In this document: in pieces, positions 7,898 to 14,007 of the stretch
How positions within the stretch are numbered: position 1 is the stretch's first letter
Layout: every line of letters starts with the position of its first letter
Assembly (NCBI GenBank): GCA_030538115.1
Contig: JAUNUP010000049.1
Location: 1-15,578 of the forward strand
Direction: 5' to 3'
Length of the DNA: 15,578 nucleotides
Source: Dermatophilus congolensis
Lineage (GTDB): Bacteria > Actinomycetota > Actinomycetes > Actinomycetales > Dermatophilaceae
Translations under genes and position numbers: made by a program
Notes under the pieces: generated by a model
The model's input: the letters and a program-made list of their open reading frames with translations, nothing else
Told to the model about the DNA's origin: nothing
The model's database searches: none

Positions 7898-9117
7898 GCC
7901 GCGTCCTCCTGACGGGCGGCGAGTTCGGCGGTCAGTTCACGCAAGTTGCGGGCCTGCACGTCGACGTCGAAGCGAGCCTTCACATGGGCGTGCGCACCCT
8001 TGACGAGGCGCTCACGCAGCTCGGTGTCTTCGATGACCCGCCGCAGTGCGTCGGCGAGCGTGCGAGGGTCGCCAGGCTCGGCCATGACGCCCGTGCGGCC
8101 GTCGAAAACCGCCTCCGAGACACCGCTGACCGGAGTCGAGACGACAGCAGTTCCGAGCGCCATCGACTCCAGCAGAACCGTGGGCAACCCGTCGCGATCG
8201 CCGTCGGGCGAGATGATGCACGGCGCGGCGAAAACCGTTGCGGAGCCCACGAGGTCGAGTACAGCGTGCTGAGGCAGCGGCCCCGAGAAGTGCACAAGAT
8301 CCGTGAGGCCGAGCGCGTCGCGCTGAGCGAGCAACTCCTCCTCCAGGGGGCCGGAGCCGACGAACGTCGTGCGCACGTCGAGACCCTCGTCGCGCAGCAG
8401 CGCCAGCGCGTCGAACAACACCGGCCAGCCCTTCTTGGCCACGAAGCGACCGACCGCGGCAATATGCGGCCTATCGTCAGCCGGGACGGCAATGTCACGG
8501 CCAGCAAGTTCGTCGACCTCGACACCGTTGTAGATACGGCGCACACGCGCGGTCGGGAACGTGCTGCGCAGGTAATCGGCCGTCGAATCGCTCACGGCCA
8601 CGACCGTGTCGGCGCCGGTGATGACCTGCTCGCGACGGCGCGGGTCGTATTCGACATGGAAGATGTCTTTGGCGTGCGCGGTAACCGTCCACGGCAGACC
8701 CGTGAGAGCGGAGGCGAGACGCGCCGTGCGGCCCGCAACCGTCGCAAAGTGCGCGTGCAGGTGCGTCACCTCGTTCTCCAAAGCCCACACGGCGACCTGC
8801 GCCGCCTGCGCCGCGACATCCGCCTCCTCATCGATGAGCATCCGCATCGCCCGCTCGGAGGGGGCCGCGCCGAGTTCGGTGAGGCGCTTGAGGGCGGTCC
8901 AGGCACGGCCCATGCCGCGGCTGTCGTACGGGATCCACGTCACCGGGGCCTGCACCTGGGCGAGCGTCGAGTGGAATCGCGAGTCGCGCGGGGCGCGGAG
9001 GCTGGCCACGACGATCTCGTCGCCGGCAGCCTCGCGGGCGATCAGTTCACGCACGATGAACGTCTCCGAGAAACGCGGGTAGCACTTGAGTACGTATCCG
9101 ATTCGGGTGGTGGTCAC
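7894..9117 (-). CDS. GT4-type glycosyltransferase
   Basis: This 407-residue GT-B enzyme begins IGYVLKCYPRFSETFI, a hallmark of a GT4 subgroup acting in exopolysaccharide and glycolipid assembly. Further family features are HLHAHFATVAGRTA, PWTVTAHAKDIF, RRIYNGVEVDEL, AVGRFVAKKGWPVLFDAL, and the donor-binding EX7E-type region around GLPTVLLESMALGTAVV. It is retaining by family rule. The GTG start at 9117 has GGAG with 6 bases spacing. The 70-base gap to the glycosyltransferase upstream contains decamer repeats, whereas all downstream junctions are overlaps, so a promoter or regulator site could lie here. It is the first gene of the coupled five-gene unit. The substrate is not known. Confidence 0.92.
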   Translation of the reverse strand: MTTTRIGYVLKCYPRFSETFIVRELIAREAAGDEIVVASLRAPRDSRFHSTLAQVQAPVTWIPYDSRGMGRAWTALKRLTELGAAPSERAMRMLIDEEADVAAQAAQVAVWALENEVTHLHAHFATVAGRTARLASALTGLPWTVTAHAKDIFHVEYDPRRREQVITGADTVVAVSDSTADYLRSTFPTARVRRIYNGVEVDELAGRDIAVPADDRPHIAAVGRFVAKKGWPVLFDALALLRDEGLDVRTTFVGSGPLEEELLAQRDALGLTDLVHFSGPLPQHAVLDLVGSATVFAAPCIISPDGDRDGLPTVLLESMALGTAVVSTPVSGVSEAVFDGRTGVMAEPGDPRTLADALRRVIEDTELRERLVKGAHAHVKARFDVDVQARNLRELTAELAARQEDAA

Positions 9118-9150
9118 TGGTGTCTCCGTCTATTCGTGAGTGAAAGGTCT

Positions 9151-9190
9151 GTGCTCGTCGGCGCTGGTCAGGGCTCGTCAGGGCTCGTCA
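9151..9190. repeat. Four 10-bp direct repeats between two glycosyltransferase genes
   Basis: Decamers begin at 9151, 9161, 9171 and 9181. The last two are identical (gggctcgtca) and the first two match it at 8 of 10 positions. On the minus strand the TGAC core recurs at 10-base steps. The TGA at 9190-9188 is the stop codon of the upstream glycosyltransferase, and the next two units put TGA in the other two frames. The array lies 35-75 bases upstream of the next gene start, where a promoter or operator could sit. No clear -10/-35 pair was found. Confidence 0.6.
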
Positions 9191-10612
9191 GTACGAGTAA
9201 GCGGCGTGACCGCTCCGGTCGGGTTGAACAGGGTCGGAATGGCGTCGTGGGCCGAGATGTGCGTACTGGGCGACGAGATTGGCGATGGCCCGCACGGCGA
9301 CGCCCGCGATGCTGGTCGTGCTGGTGGTGGCCGTCGCCCGCGCGTGCCTTTCGGTCAGGCGGTACGCCCGGTCGCCCACGTCCGGTCCTTGCGGGCGGCC
9401 GAGCAGAACCTCGGCGCGGTCGCGCGCCCCGCGCACGCCGCACAGGTCGATCGACGAACGGTCGACCCGGCGCGTAACCGCCTTGCGCGCCCATTCGCTG
9501 AGCACGCGGGCGTTGAGAAAGTGTTCGGTGAGCATCTCCACCAGCCCGCGGGCGGCGAGCGCCTCGGCGCGAACGGCCTGCTCACGGCGCGGGCGGGTGC
9601 GCGGCACGACGAGTGCCGGGGTGTCGGTGGAGAGGATCTCGGTCACCGTGTTCGCGCCGCCCATCGTGATCGCGGCCGCGGCACCGGCGAGCCACTCCGA
9701 CGCGTGCGGGCTGAACGGCATGACGACCGCTTCGGGGCTGGCCGAGGCCATGAGCTCGGCCACGTGTCCGCTGCTCATCTGCGGGCCGGTGAGCAGCACG
9801 AGACCCACGCGATGCGGCAACGTCATCCGCACGGCCTGGCGGGCGAGCCCGAGGCCGTCCTGTCCGCCTCCGAGCATGACGAGCACGTACTCGTCGATGC
9901 CCTCGGGCAGCGGCGGACGCGGAGCCTTCATGGCGGCCGGATGCGTATCGGCCGTGCGCGGAGCAGTGGGGATGCCCGTCGCCCGCCCGCACACGTACCC
10001 GACGTGGTGCACCTTGGCTCGCACGTCCGAGGCCATCGCGGCAGCAGCGGGAACGTCGTGAATCGCGCTGTCGCCGTACACCCAGACCTCGTCGTAGAGA
10101 CGACGAACGGCCTCGTCACCGCGGTCACGGCGCCACTCGCGCGCCGAGGTCACCGGGTCGTCGAGCACGTCGCGCAGCCCAAGCACGAGGCGTGTGCCGC
10201 CGGCCTTGAGCTCAGGCAGCACCGAGCTCAACTCGCCCGCGAAACCCCACGGTGCCTTGTCCACGACGAGGATGTCGGGCGCGAACCCGCGCAGCGCCCC
10301 GGCGATGGTCGACGAGCGCAGGTCGACGACGTCGTCGAGAGCGTGCCCCCGCAAACGACGGGGACGGTAGCCACCCTGCGCGTCCTTGCGTACGCCCGGC
10401 ACCACGATCGCCTCGACTCCGTAGGGACGATCGAACAGTCCCACCTCCGAGGCGCCGGTGAGCACGAGGACGTCCGCCCCGAGCCCGCCCGGAAGATCGG
10501 CCGCCAGGCCGGCGGCCAGGTGCAGATTGCGGCGGAGGTGCCCGAGGCCCTGCGTGTCGTGCCCGTAGAGGGCGATGCGAGGCCGGCCGTGCGCCGAGGA
10601 GTTCGCTGCCAT
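9188..10612 (-). CDS. Predicted glycosyltransferase, COG4671/MurG-like GT-B
   Basis: This GT-B fold protein (474 residues from Met at 10612) carries the N-terminal motif IALYGHDTQGLGHLRRNL characteristic of the COG4671 predicted glycosyltransferases. It also has LVLGLRDVLDDP, VMLGGGQDG, and a MurG/UGT-like donor site ITMGGANTVTEIL with ALVVPRTRPRREQAVRA. The tail after about residue 440 is low-complexity. It is expected to be cytoplasmic and to use a nucleotide-sugar donor. The start is uncertain: ATGs at 10648, 10621 and 10612 are in frame, none with a good Shine-Dalgarno. 10612 leaves the shortest leader before the conserved motif. It follows the RNA methyltransferase by at least 67 bases and precedes the coupled glycosyltransferase unit by 70. 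Its exact role is unknown. Confidence 0.85.
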   Translation of the reverse strand: MAANSSAHGRPRIALYGHDTQGLGHLRRNLHLAAGLAADLPGGLGADVLVLTGASEVGLFDRPYGVEAIVVPGVRKDAQGGYRPRRLRGHALDDVVDLRSSTIAGALRGFAPDILVVDKAPWGFAGELSSVLPELKAGGTRLVLGLRDVLDDPVTSAREWRRDRGDEAVRRLYDEVWVYGDSAIHDVPAAAAMASDVRAKVHHVGYVCGRATGIPTAPRTADTHPAAMKAPRPPLPEGIDEYVLVMLGGGQDGLGLARQAVRMTLPHRVGLVLLTGPQMSSGHVAELMASASPEAVVMPFSPHASEWLAGAAAAITMGGANTVTEILSTDTPALVVPRTRPRREQAVRAEALAARGLVEMLTEHFLNARVLSEWARKAVTRRVDRSSIDLCGVRGARDRAEVLLGRPQGPDVGDRAYRLTERHARATATTSTTSIAGVAVRAIANLVAQYAHLGPRRHSDPVQPDRSGHAAYSY

Positions 10613-10659
10613 GGTCACCATGCTCGGAGCGAGACATGGCGCATCCATGAGGTGACCAT
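10611..10659. promoter_or_regulatory. 9-bp perfect inverted repeat at the start of the glycosyltransferase cluster
   Basis: ATGGTCACC at 10611-10619 and GGTGACCAT at 10651-10659 are perfect inverted copies separated by 31 bases. They flank the candidate start codons of the first glycosyltransferase gene. The element could form an mRNA hairpin that masks the start region or be a dimeric operator. There is no U-run, so it is not a terminator. Confidence 0.35.
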
Positions 10660-10715
10660 GAGAAGGCTCTTACATGAACTCCAGGTGTACGGCTGCGGAT
10701 TCGCGGTCGGTTCCG

Positions 10716-11537
10716 TCAGCCGCGGGCGGCCGCCGACGCGTACATACAAATGGTCGCCGCCATGGCCAGGTTCAGCGATTCGGCCCTGTGCAGCGGTATC
10801 GAGACCACCTCGTCGCACGCCTGCAGCAGTTCGTCGGGCAGCCCCCAGGCCTCGTTGCCCATCACCCAGGCGTGCGGCCGGGTGAGGTCGGCGTCGCCGA
10901 TGGCCAGGCGGCCCGCTCCGTCGGCCGCGTACGAGACCACGCCCGCCTCACGGAGCCGAGCCAGGGTCGAGGCCACCGGAGCACCGACGACGACGGGCAG
11001 GTGAAAGAGTGACCCGACTGTCGAACGGACCACCTTCGGGTTGTACAGGTCGACACTCGCCTCGCCGATGATCACCGCGTCGGCACCCATCGCATCGGCG
11101 CCCCGCAGCACCGTGCCCGCGTTGCCGGGGTCGCGCACCGAGGCGAGCACGACGATCAGCCGAGGGTCGTTCGCGAGCACCGCATCCAGCGACACGTCGG
11201 GCCGCTCCACCACCGCGACGATCCCCTGTGGAGAAGCCGTGTCGCTCATCTGAGCCAACACCTCGGCGCTCACGTCATGCACGTACAACCCTGCAGCGAG
11301 GGCCGACTCGACGATCTCGGCGCACCGCTCGCGCCCGGCCTCATCGACGTAGACGTCGACCACGGACTCGGTCCGCCACGCCACGGCCTCCCGCACTCCC
11401 TGCGGCCCCTCGACGACGAAACGCCCCTCCTTTTCGCGCCCGGCACGGCGCAACAAGGCCCGGACACGACGAACCCGCTCCGATCTGGGATTACTCAGAA
11501 CGGAGCGGGTCGTGTGGTTGCTGCGCATGGCACCCAT
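10716..11537 (-). CDS. SpoU/TrmH-family (SPOUT) RNA methyltransferase
   Basis: This 273-residue protein transfers a methyl group from S-adenosylmethionine to rRNA or tRNA, most likely a 2'-O-ribose as in the family. An N-terminal SpoU substrate-binding domain (NPRSERVRRVRALLRR, then GRFVVEGPQGVREAV) precedes the SPOUT knot domain. Its three motifs are present: motif 1 VRDPGNAGTVLRGADAMGA, motif 2 WVMGNEAWGLPDELL and motif 3 IPLHRAESLNLAMAATI. In actinobacteria this gene commonly follows rplT, as here, 22 bases downstream. ATG at 11537 is taken; ATG 11528 is an in-frame alternative and neither has a strong Shine-Dalgarno. A strong hairpin overlaps codons near the 5' end (11473-11510). The target nucleotide is not predictable. 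Confidence 0.9.
   Translation of the reverse strand: MGAMRSNHTTRSVLSNPRSERVRRVRALLRRAGREKEGRFVVEGPQGVREAVAWRTESVVDVYVDEAGRERCAEIVESALAAGLYVHDVSAEVLAQMSDTASPQGIVAVVERPDVSLDAVLANDPRLIVVLASVRDPGNAGTVLRGADAMGADAVIIGEASVDLYNPKVVRSTVGSLFHLPVVVGAPVASTLARLREAGVVSYAADGAGRLAIGDADLTRPHAWVMGNEAWGLPDELLQACDEVVSIPLHRAESLNLAMAATICMYASAAARG
11473..11510 (-). repeat. Strong hairpin after rplT, inside the 5' end of the methyltransferase gene
   Basis: ACCCGCTCCG and its perfect complement CGGAGCGGGT (10 bp) enclose 18 bases, within which TCTG/CAGA can add 4 more pairs after one mismatch, leaving an 8-base loop. It lies 50 bases beyond the rplT stop and within about 20 codons of the methyltransferase start. No U-run follows, so it is a poor intrinsic terminator. 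It may slow ribosomes, mark an RNA processing site or protect the rplT mRNA end. Confidence 0.6.
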
Positions 11538-11559
11538 GCTCGCAGGTCGCGTGCCTAGG

Positions 11560-11937
11560 TCAGGCAGCGTCGCTGTCGGTGGCCGGAACGTTGGCCTTCG
11601 CGATCTCGACCAGGGCGGTGAACGCAGCCGGGTCGCTGACGGCCAGCTCGGCCAGCATGCGACGGTCGACCTCGATCTCAGCGATCTTCAGGCCCTGGAT
11701 GAACCGGTTGTACGTCATGCCGTTCGCGCGGGCCGCGGCGTTGATGCGCTGGATCCAGAGGCGACGGAAGTCGCCCTTGCGCGCACGGCGGTCACGGTAG
11801 CTGTAGACCAGCGAGTGAGTGACCTGCTCCTTCGCCTTGCGGTACAAGCGCGAACGCTGCCCCCGGTAACCGCTGGCGCGCTCGAGGGTAACCCGGCGCT
11901 TCTTCTGGGCGTTTACTGCCCGCTTCACGCGTGCCAC
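11560..11937 (-). CDS. rplT: 50S ribosomal protein L20
   Basis: This 125-residue protein is the 23S rRNA-binding protein L20, needed early in 50S assembly. The whole chain matches the family: [15 protein letters not shown] at the start, [19 protein letters not shown], then [22 protein letters not shown] and [19 protein letters not shown]. The N-terminal basic arm and globular C-terminal half are intact, and the length is normal with a short Ala/Asp-rich tail. The GTG start at 11937 has AAGGAG (11944-11949) with 6 bases spacing. It lies 41 bases after rpmI in the classical infC-rpmI-rplT operon. In several bacteria L20 represses its own operon by binding leader RNA. Confidence 0.98.
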   Translation of the reverse strand: MARVKRAVNAQKKRRVTLERASGYRGQRSRLYRKAKEQVTHSLVYSYRDRRARKGDFRRLWIQRINAAARANGMTYNRFIQGLKIAEIEVDRRMLAELAVSDPAAFTALVEIAKANVPATDSDAA

Positions 11938-11978
11938 GTGATTCTCCTTCTACGTCTAAATGGATGTGGGGGCAGTGC

Positions 11979-12173
11979 TTACTTGCCGAGAAGCTTCTTG
12001 ATCTTCTTCGCGTCAGCCGGAGCGAGCTCGACGTCGTTCGCGATGCGACGCTTCTGGGTGCTCGACTTGTGCTCGAGAAGGTGGCGGCCGCCGGCCTGCT
12101 CACGCATGACCTTGCCGGTGCCGGTGAGGCGGAAGCGCTTCTTGGCACCGCTGTGCGTCTTGTTCTTCGGCAT
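11979..12173 (-). CDS. rpmI: 50S ribosomal protein L35
   Basis: This 64-residue basic protein is L35 of the large subunit. It begins MPKNKTHSGAKKRFRLTGTG and contains HLLEHKSSTQKRRI, both standard family sequences, with the normal family length. The ATG at 12173 is preceded by AAGGAG (12181-12186) with 7 bases spacing. The 125 bases between infC and rpmI hold three hairpins, one of which could pair with this Shine-Dalgarno; this is like the place where L20 acts in E. coli to control rpmI. No oddities are seen in the protein. Confidence 0.98.
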   Translation of the reverse strand: MPKNKTHSGAKKRFRLTGTGKVMREQAGGRHLLEHKSSTQKRRIANDVELAPADAKKIKKLLGK

Positions 12174-12179
12174 GGCCGA

Positions 12180-12232
12180 TCTCCTTGTCGTTTCGGACCG
12201 TTCGACCCCCGGAGAGGATCTCGCCGAACGGT
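12180..12232 (-). promoter_or_regulatory. Candidate pseudoknot masking the rpmI ribosome-binding site
   Basis: An 8-bp perfect stem (ACCGTTCG at 12225-12232 with CGAACGGT at 12197-12204, read on the minus strand) encloses a 20-base loop. The loop contains UCUCC (12211-12215), complementary to GGAGA (12180-12184) of the rpmI Shine-Dalgarno. This would form a pseudoknot that hides the site. The position matches the known region of L20 control in other bacteria, but the fold is an inference. Confidence 0.4.
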
Positions 12233-12253
12233 ATGCGCGTGCGCGCGTGCGTT

Positions 12254-12301
12254 GCCGGGTCGCCCCGGCTGGTCAGCTATGAGTGACGCATCCGTGCGTC
12301 A
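12254..12301 (-). repeat. Two tetraloop hairpins at the infC stop and in the infC-rpmI spacer
   Basis: TGACGCA at 12284-12290 and TGCGTCA at 12295-12301 form a 7-bp stem with a 4-base loop, and the infC stop codon lies in it. GCCGGG at 12254-12259 and CCCGGC at 12264-12269 form a 6-bp stem with a 4-base loop. Neither is followed by a U-run. They probably structure the spacer mRNA rather than end transcription. Confidence 0.45.
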
Positions 12302-12919
12302 GGCCTGCACCTGTTCCTCGTGCGCGACCTCGGCGGGCTGCTCAGGTGCCGACTCCGCAGGCTTATTGCCTTCGTCGCGGCGGCGGCGCTGCTCGGCCTT
12401 GGCCTCGGACTTCTTCTTCGTGGGGGCGACCACCATGATCATGTTGCGGCCGTCCTGCTTCGGAGAGCTCTCGACGTACCCCAGCTCCGTGACGTCTTCG
12501 GCGAGGCGCTGCAGCAACCGGAAACCCAGCTCGGGACGCGACTGCTCGCGACCGCGGAACATGATCGTGACCTTGACCTTGTCGCCCGCCGCGAGAAACC
12601 GGACCACGTGGCCCTTCTTCGTCTCGTAGTCGTGCTTGTCGATCTTCGGCCGGAGCTTGATCTCCTTGATGACCGTGTTGACCTGGTTCTTGCGGGACTC
12701 GCGGGCCTTGAGGGCGGCCTCGTACTTGTACTTGCCGAAGTCCATGAGCTTGCACACGGGCGGGGTGGCGTTGGGGGCCACCTCGACGAGGTCGAGGTCG
12801 ACCTCCGCCGCGAGCCGCAGGGCCTCGTCGATGTTGACGATGCCGGCCTGCTCACCGTTCGGGCCTACGAGCCGCACCTTGGGGACGCGGATCCGGTCGT
12901 TGATACGGGGTTCGCTGAT
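12299..12919 (-). CDS. infC: Translation initiation factor IF-3, non-canonical ATC start
   Basis: IF-3 (206 residues) binds the 30S subunit, blocks premature 50S joining and checks the start codon. The N domain has [19 protein letters not shown] and [16 protein letters not shown]; the C domain has [29 protein letters not shown] and [13 protein letters not shown]. An acidic, Ala/Glu-rich tail of about 35 residues follows, as in other actinobacteria. The start is ATC at 12919: AAGGAG (12926-12931) lies 6 bases upstream, an in-frame TGA closes the frame at 12938-12940, and no ATG/GTG/TTG exists between. Starting at the first GTG (12877) would delete the conserved N-terminus. Rare start codons on infC allow IF-3 to repress its own synthesis (known in E. 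coli, AUU). It heads the ribosomal operon. Confidence 0.95.
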   Translation of the reverse strand: MSEPRINDRIRVPKVRLVGPNGEQAGIVNIDEALRLAAEVDLDLVEVAPNATPPVCKLMDFGKYKYEAALKARESRKNQVNTVIKEIKLRPKIDKHDYETKKGHVVRFLAAGDKVKVTIMFRGREQSRPELGFRLLQRLAEDVTELGYVESSPKQDGRNMIMVVAPTKKKSEAKAEQRRRRDEGNKPAESAPEQPAEVAHEEQVQA

Positions 12920-13268
12920 GTCGCGCTCCTTTGTTCTTCATCTGCGGCACCGAGGCGCCGCGCGAAACTCAGGTTCACCGATCGATCAGGCCCCGTCTCG
13001 CACCCCGAGCCACTGCGGCTCGATGCGGACACGAAAAAAGGCCTTTCGTGAACTCCCACGAAAAGCCTCGACACCACACAGCCAGGTCGACGACAACGCT
13101 GACGCAGCGCCCACGGCGAACCGAAAACGCTGACCTCATGACCCGGCAACCAGATGTCACACGGGTGGAAGCGTGGTGTAGCGGCTTCACTTGGGAGTCG
13201 GAATCGTGTGCCGCGCGCGAACCGCTCATCTGAGCGAGACTCAACGACAGCAGAGACCGACCGGTCGA
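12920..13268 (-). promoter_or_regulatory. Long infC leader (about 350 bases) with ordered RNA structure
   Basis: No convincing gene lies in this stretch. On the minus strand it holds, in order: CTCGC-type hairpin (CGCTC/GAGCG at 13223-13236); two CAGCG copies flanking one CGCTG near 13097-13130, which could form alternative stems; the intrinsic terminator at 13034-13068; a GAGCC/GGCTC hairpin; a CGGCGC/GTGCCG hairpin at 12945-12960; and the AAGGAG of infC. The layout is that of a transcription-attenuated ribosomal-protein operon leader. The 5' end is inferred from a weak promoter. Confidence 0.5.
13034..13068 (-). terminator. Intrinsic terminator in the infC leader (candidate attenuator)
   Basis: On the minus strand AGGCTTTTCGTG, a 6-base loop and CACGAAAGGCCT form a 12-bp stem with one G-U pair, followed at once by a T run (13034-13038). 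No minus-strand gene lies upstream that it could end: the next gene, fur, is on the other strand. It sits 115 bases before the infC start, so it most likely halts leader transcripts conditionally. Confidence 0.75.
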
Positions 13269-13274
13269 CCTCCA

Positions 13275-13304
13275 ACGATAGCAGGCGCACAACGCACGAC
13301 CGAA
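13275..13304 (-). promoter_or_regulatory. Possible promoter of the infC operon
   Basis: TATCGT (13275-13280, minus strand) fits the actinobacterial TAnnnT -10 consensus. TTCGGT (13299-13304) lies 18 bases upstream as a weak -35. Transcription would begin near 13268 and make a leader of about 350 bases. Alternatives cannot be excluded. Confidence 0.3.
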
Positions 13305-13347
13305 TCGTCTGCAAGAGAACCGGAACGGAACCCGCACCGCTAGGGTC

Positions 13348-13376
13348 TTGACTCATTCCAGAAAGTGAAGTGGAAT
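13348..13376 (+). promoter_or_regulatory. fur promoter, predicted leaderless transcript
   Basis: TTGACT (13348-13353) matches the -35 consensus at 5 of 6 bases. A 17-base spacer leads to TGGAAT (13371-13376), which matches TATAAT at 4 of 6. The expected transcription start, 6-7 bases further, falls on the ATG at 13383, so the mRNA would have no leader. This also argues against the in-frame GTG at 13365. Confidence 0.65.
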
Positions 13377-13377
13377 G
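13354..13377. promoter_or_regulatory. Inverted-repeat operator within the fur promoter
   Basis: CATTCCA (13354-13360) and TGGAATG (13371-13377) are perfect inverted arms 10 bases apart. The left arm directly follows the -35 and the right arm is the -10 box. A second overlapping dyad, GGAA-TGG-TTCC (13372-13382), covers the transcription start. A dimeric repressor bound here would block polymerase; Fur autorepression is the simplest reading. Confidence 0.6.
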
Positions 13378-13382
13378 GTTCC

Positions 13383-13823
13383 ATGAAAGAGGCGCGAGTA
13401 GCTCTCCGCGATGCAGGACTGCGTATCACCAAGCAGCGCATCGCCGTACTCGACGCTGTCGGTGAGCACCCGCACACCGTGGTCGACCGGATCCTCACGA
13501 TCGTGCGAGGAGAGCTCGGCACGGTTTCGACGCAGGCCGTCTACGACGCGCTCGGCGCCCTCACCGACGCCGGTCTCGTACGTCGCATCGAACCCGCCGG
13601 TTCGCCGGCCCGGTTCGAGAGACGCACGGGCGACAACCACCACCACGTCGTCTGCCGCGCGTGCGGCGAGGTCGAAGACGTCGACTGCGCCGTGGGCTTC
13701 GCGCCCTGCCTGCGCGCCTCCGAGTCGCACGGGTACCTCATCGACGAAGCCGAAGTCGTCTACTGGGGCCGCTGCCCCGACTGTGTGGCCCTCGCCGACG
13801 GAACCGGCGCCTACATGTCCTGA
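13383..13823 (+). CDS. FurA/CatR-type Fur-family metalloregulator
   Basis: This 146-residue regulator is a metal-dependent, peroxide- or iron-responsive repressor. An N-terminal winged helix (about 1-80: [32 protein letters not shown]) is followed by the dimerisation/metal domain. That domain has [19 protein letters not shown] and a C-terminal CPDC, giving two CxxC pairs for structural zinc. The middle segment [20 protein letters not shown] is the form seen in actinobacterial FurA proteins paired with catalase genes. The start ATG at 13383 is chosen because it coincides with the predicted transcription start and gives the normal N-terminus; GTG 13365 would add six residues lying inside the promoter. 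A catalase gene follows 184 bases downstream, its probable target, and autoregulation is likely. Confidence 0.93.
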   Translation: MKEARVALRDAGLRITKQRIAVLDAVGEHPHTVVDRILTIVRGELGTVSTQAVYDALGALTDAGLVRRIEPAGSPARFERRTGDNHHHVVCRACGEVEDVDCAVGFAPCLRASESHGYLIDEAEVVYWGRCPDCVALADGTGAYMS

Positions 13824-13852
13824 TCTGTTCGACCGCCCACGGCACGGAAGCC

Positions 13853-13927
13853 GGGCGGATCCGCCCACCACTCGCTTCCAAGGACGGGGCGAGCCGACGC
13901 CAGACGTTCGACGCAGCCCCCGCTGCG
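13853..13927 (+). repeat. Palindrome and hairpin in the fur-catalase spacer
   Basis: The 184-base spacer (13824-14007) contains a perfect 14-bp palindrome, gggcggatccgccc at 13853-13866. It also has a 6-bp stem with a CCCC loop (CGCAGC/GCTGCG, 13912-13927). Neither is followed by a T run and no clear promoter was found. They may stabilise or process a fur-catalase mRNA or bind a protein. Confidence 0.4.
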
Positions 13928-14007
13928 GAGCACGCCCGGCCCTCCGAGTCCGACGACGCCCCCGGCGCCGCGGAAATCCGTCACGACACCGACCCCCAAG
14001 GAGAGTC

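Noticed and set aside
10670..10682. GGAG followed by ATGTAA on the minus strand, a possible start-stop regulatory element before the first glycosyltransferase.
   Set aside because: The spacing of 3 bases between GGAG and ATG is too short, and such short motifs are frequent by chance.
12975..13337. Minus-strand open frame of 120 codons through the infC leader, possible leader peptide.
   Set aside because: It has no Shine-Dalgarno, has Arg/Ser-rich composition, and runs straight through the terminator hairpin, so it is more likely chance in GC-rich DNA.
13411..14007. The catalase frame is open upstream for about 600 bases, allowing a 716-residue fusion.
   Set aside because: It overlaps the real fur gene in another frame, reads as low-complexity Arg/Pro/Ser-rich translation, and the normal catalase N-terminus with AAGGAG is at 14008.
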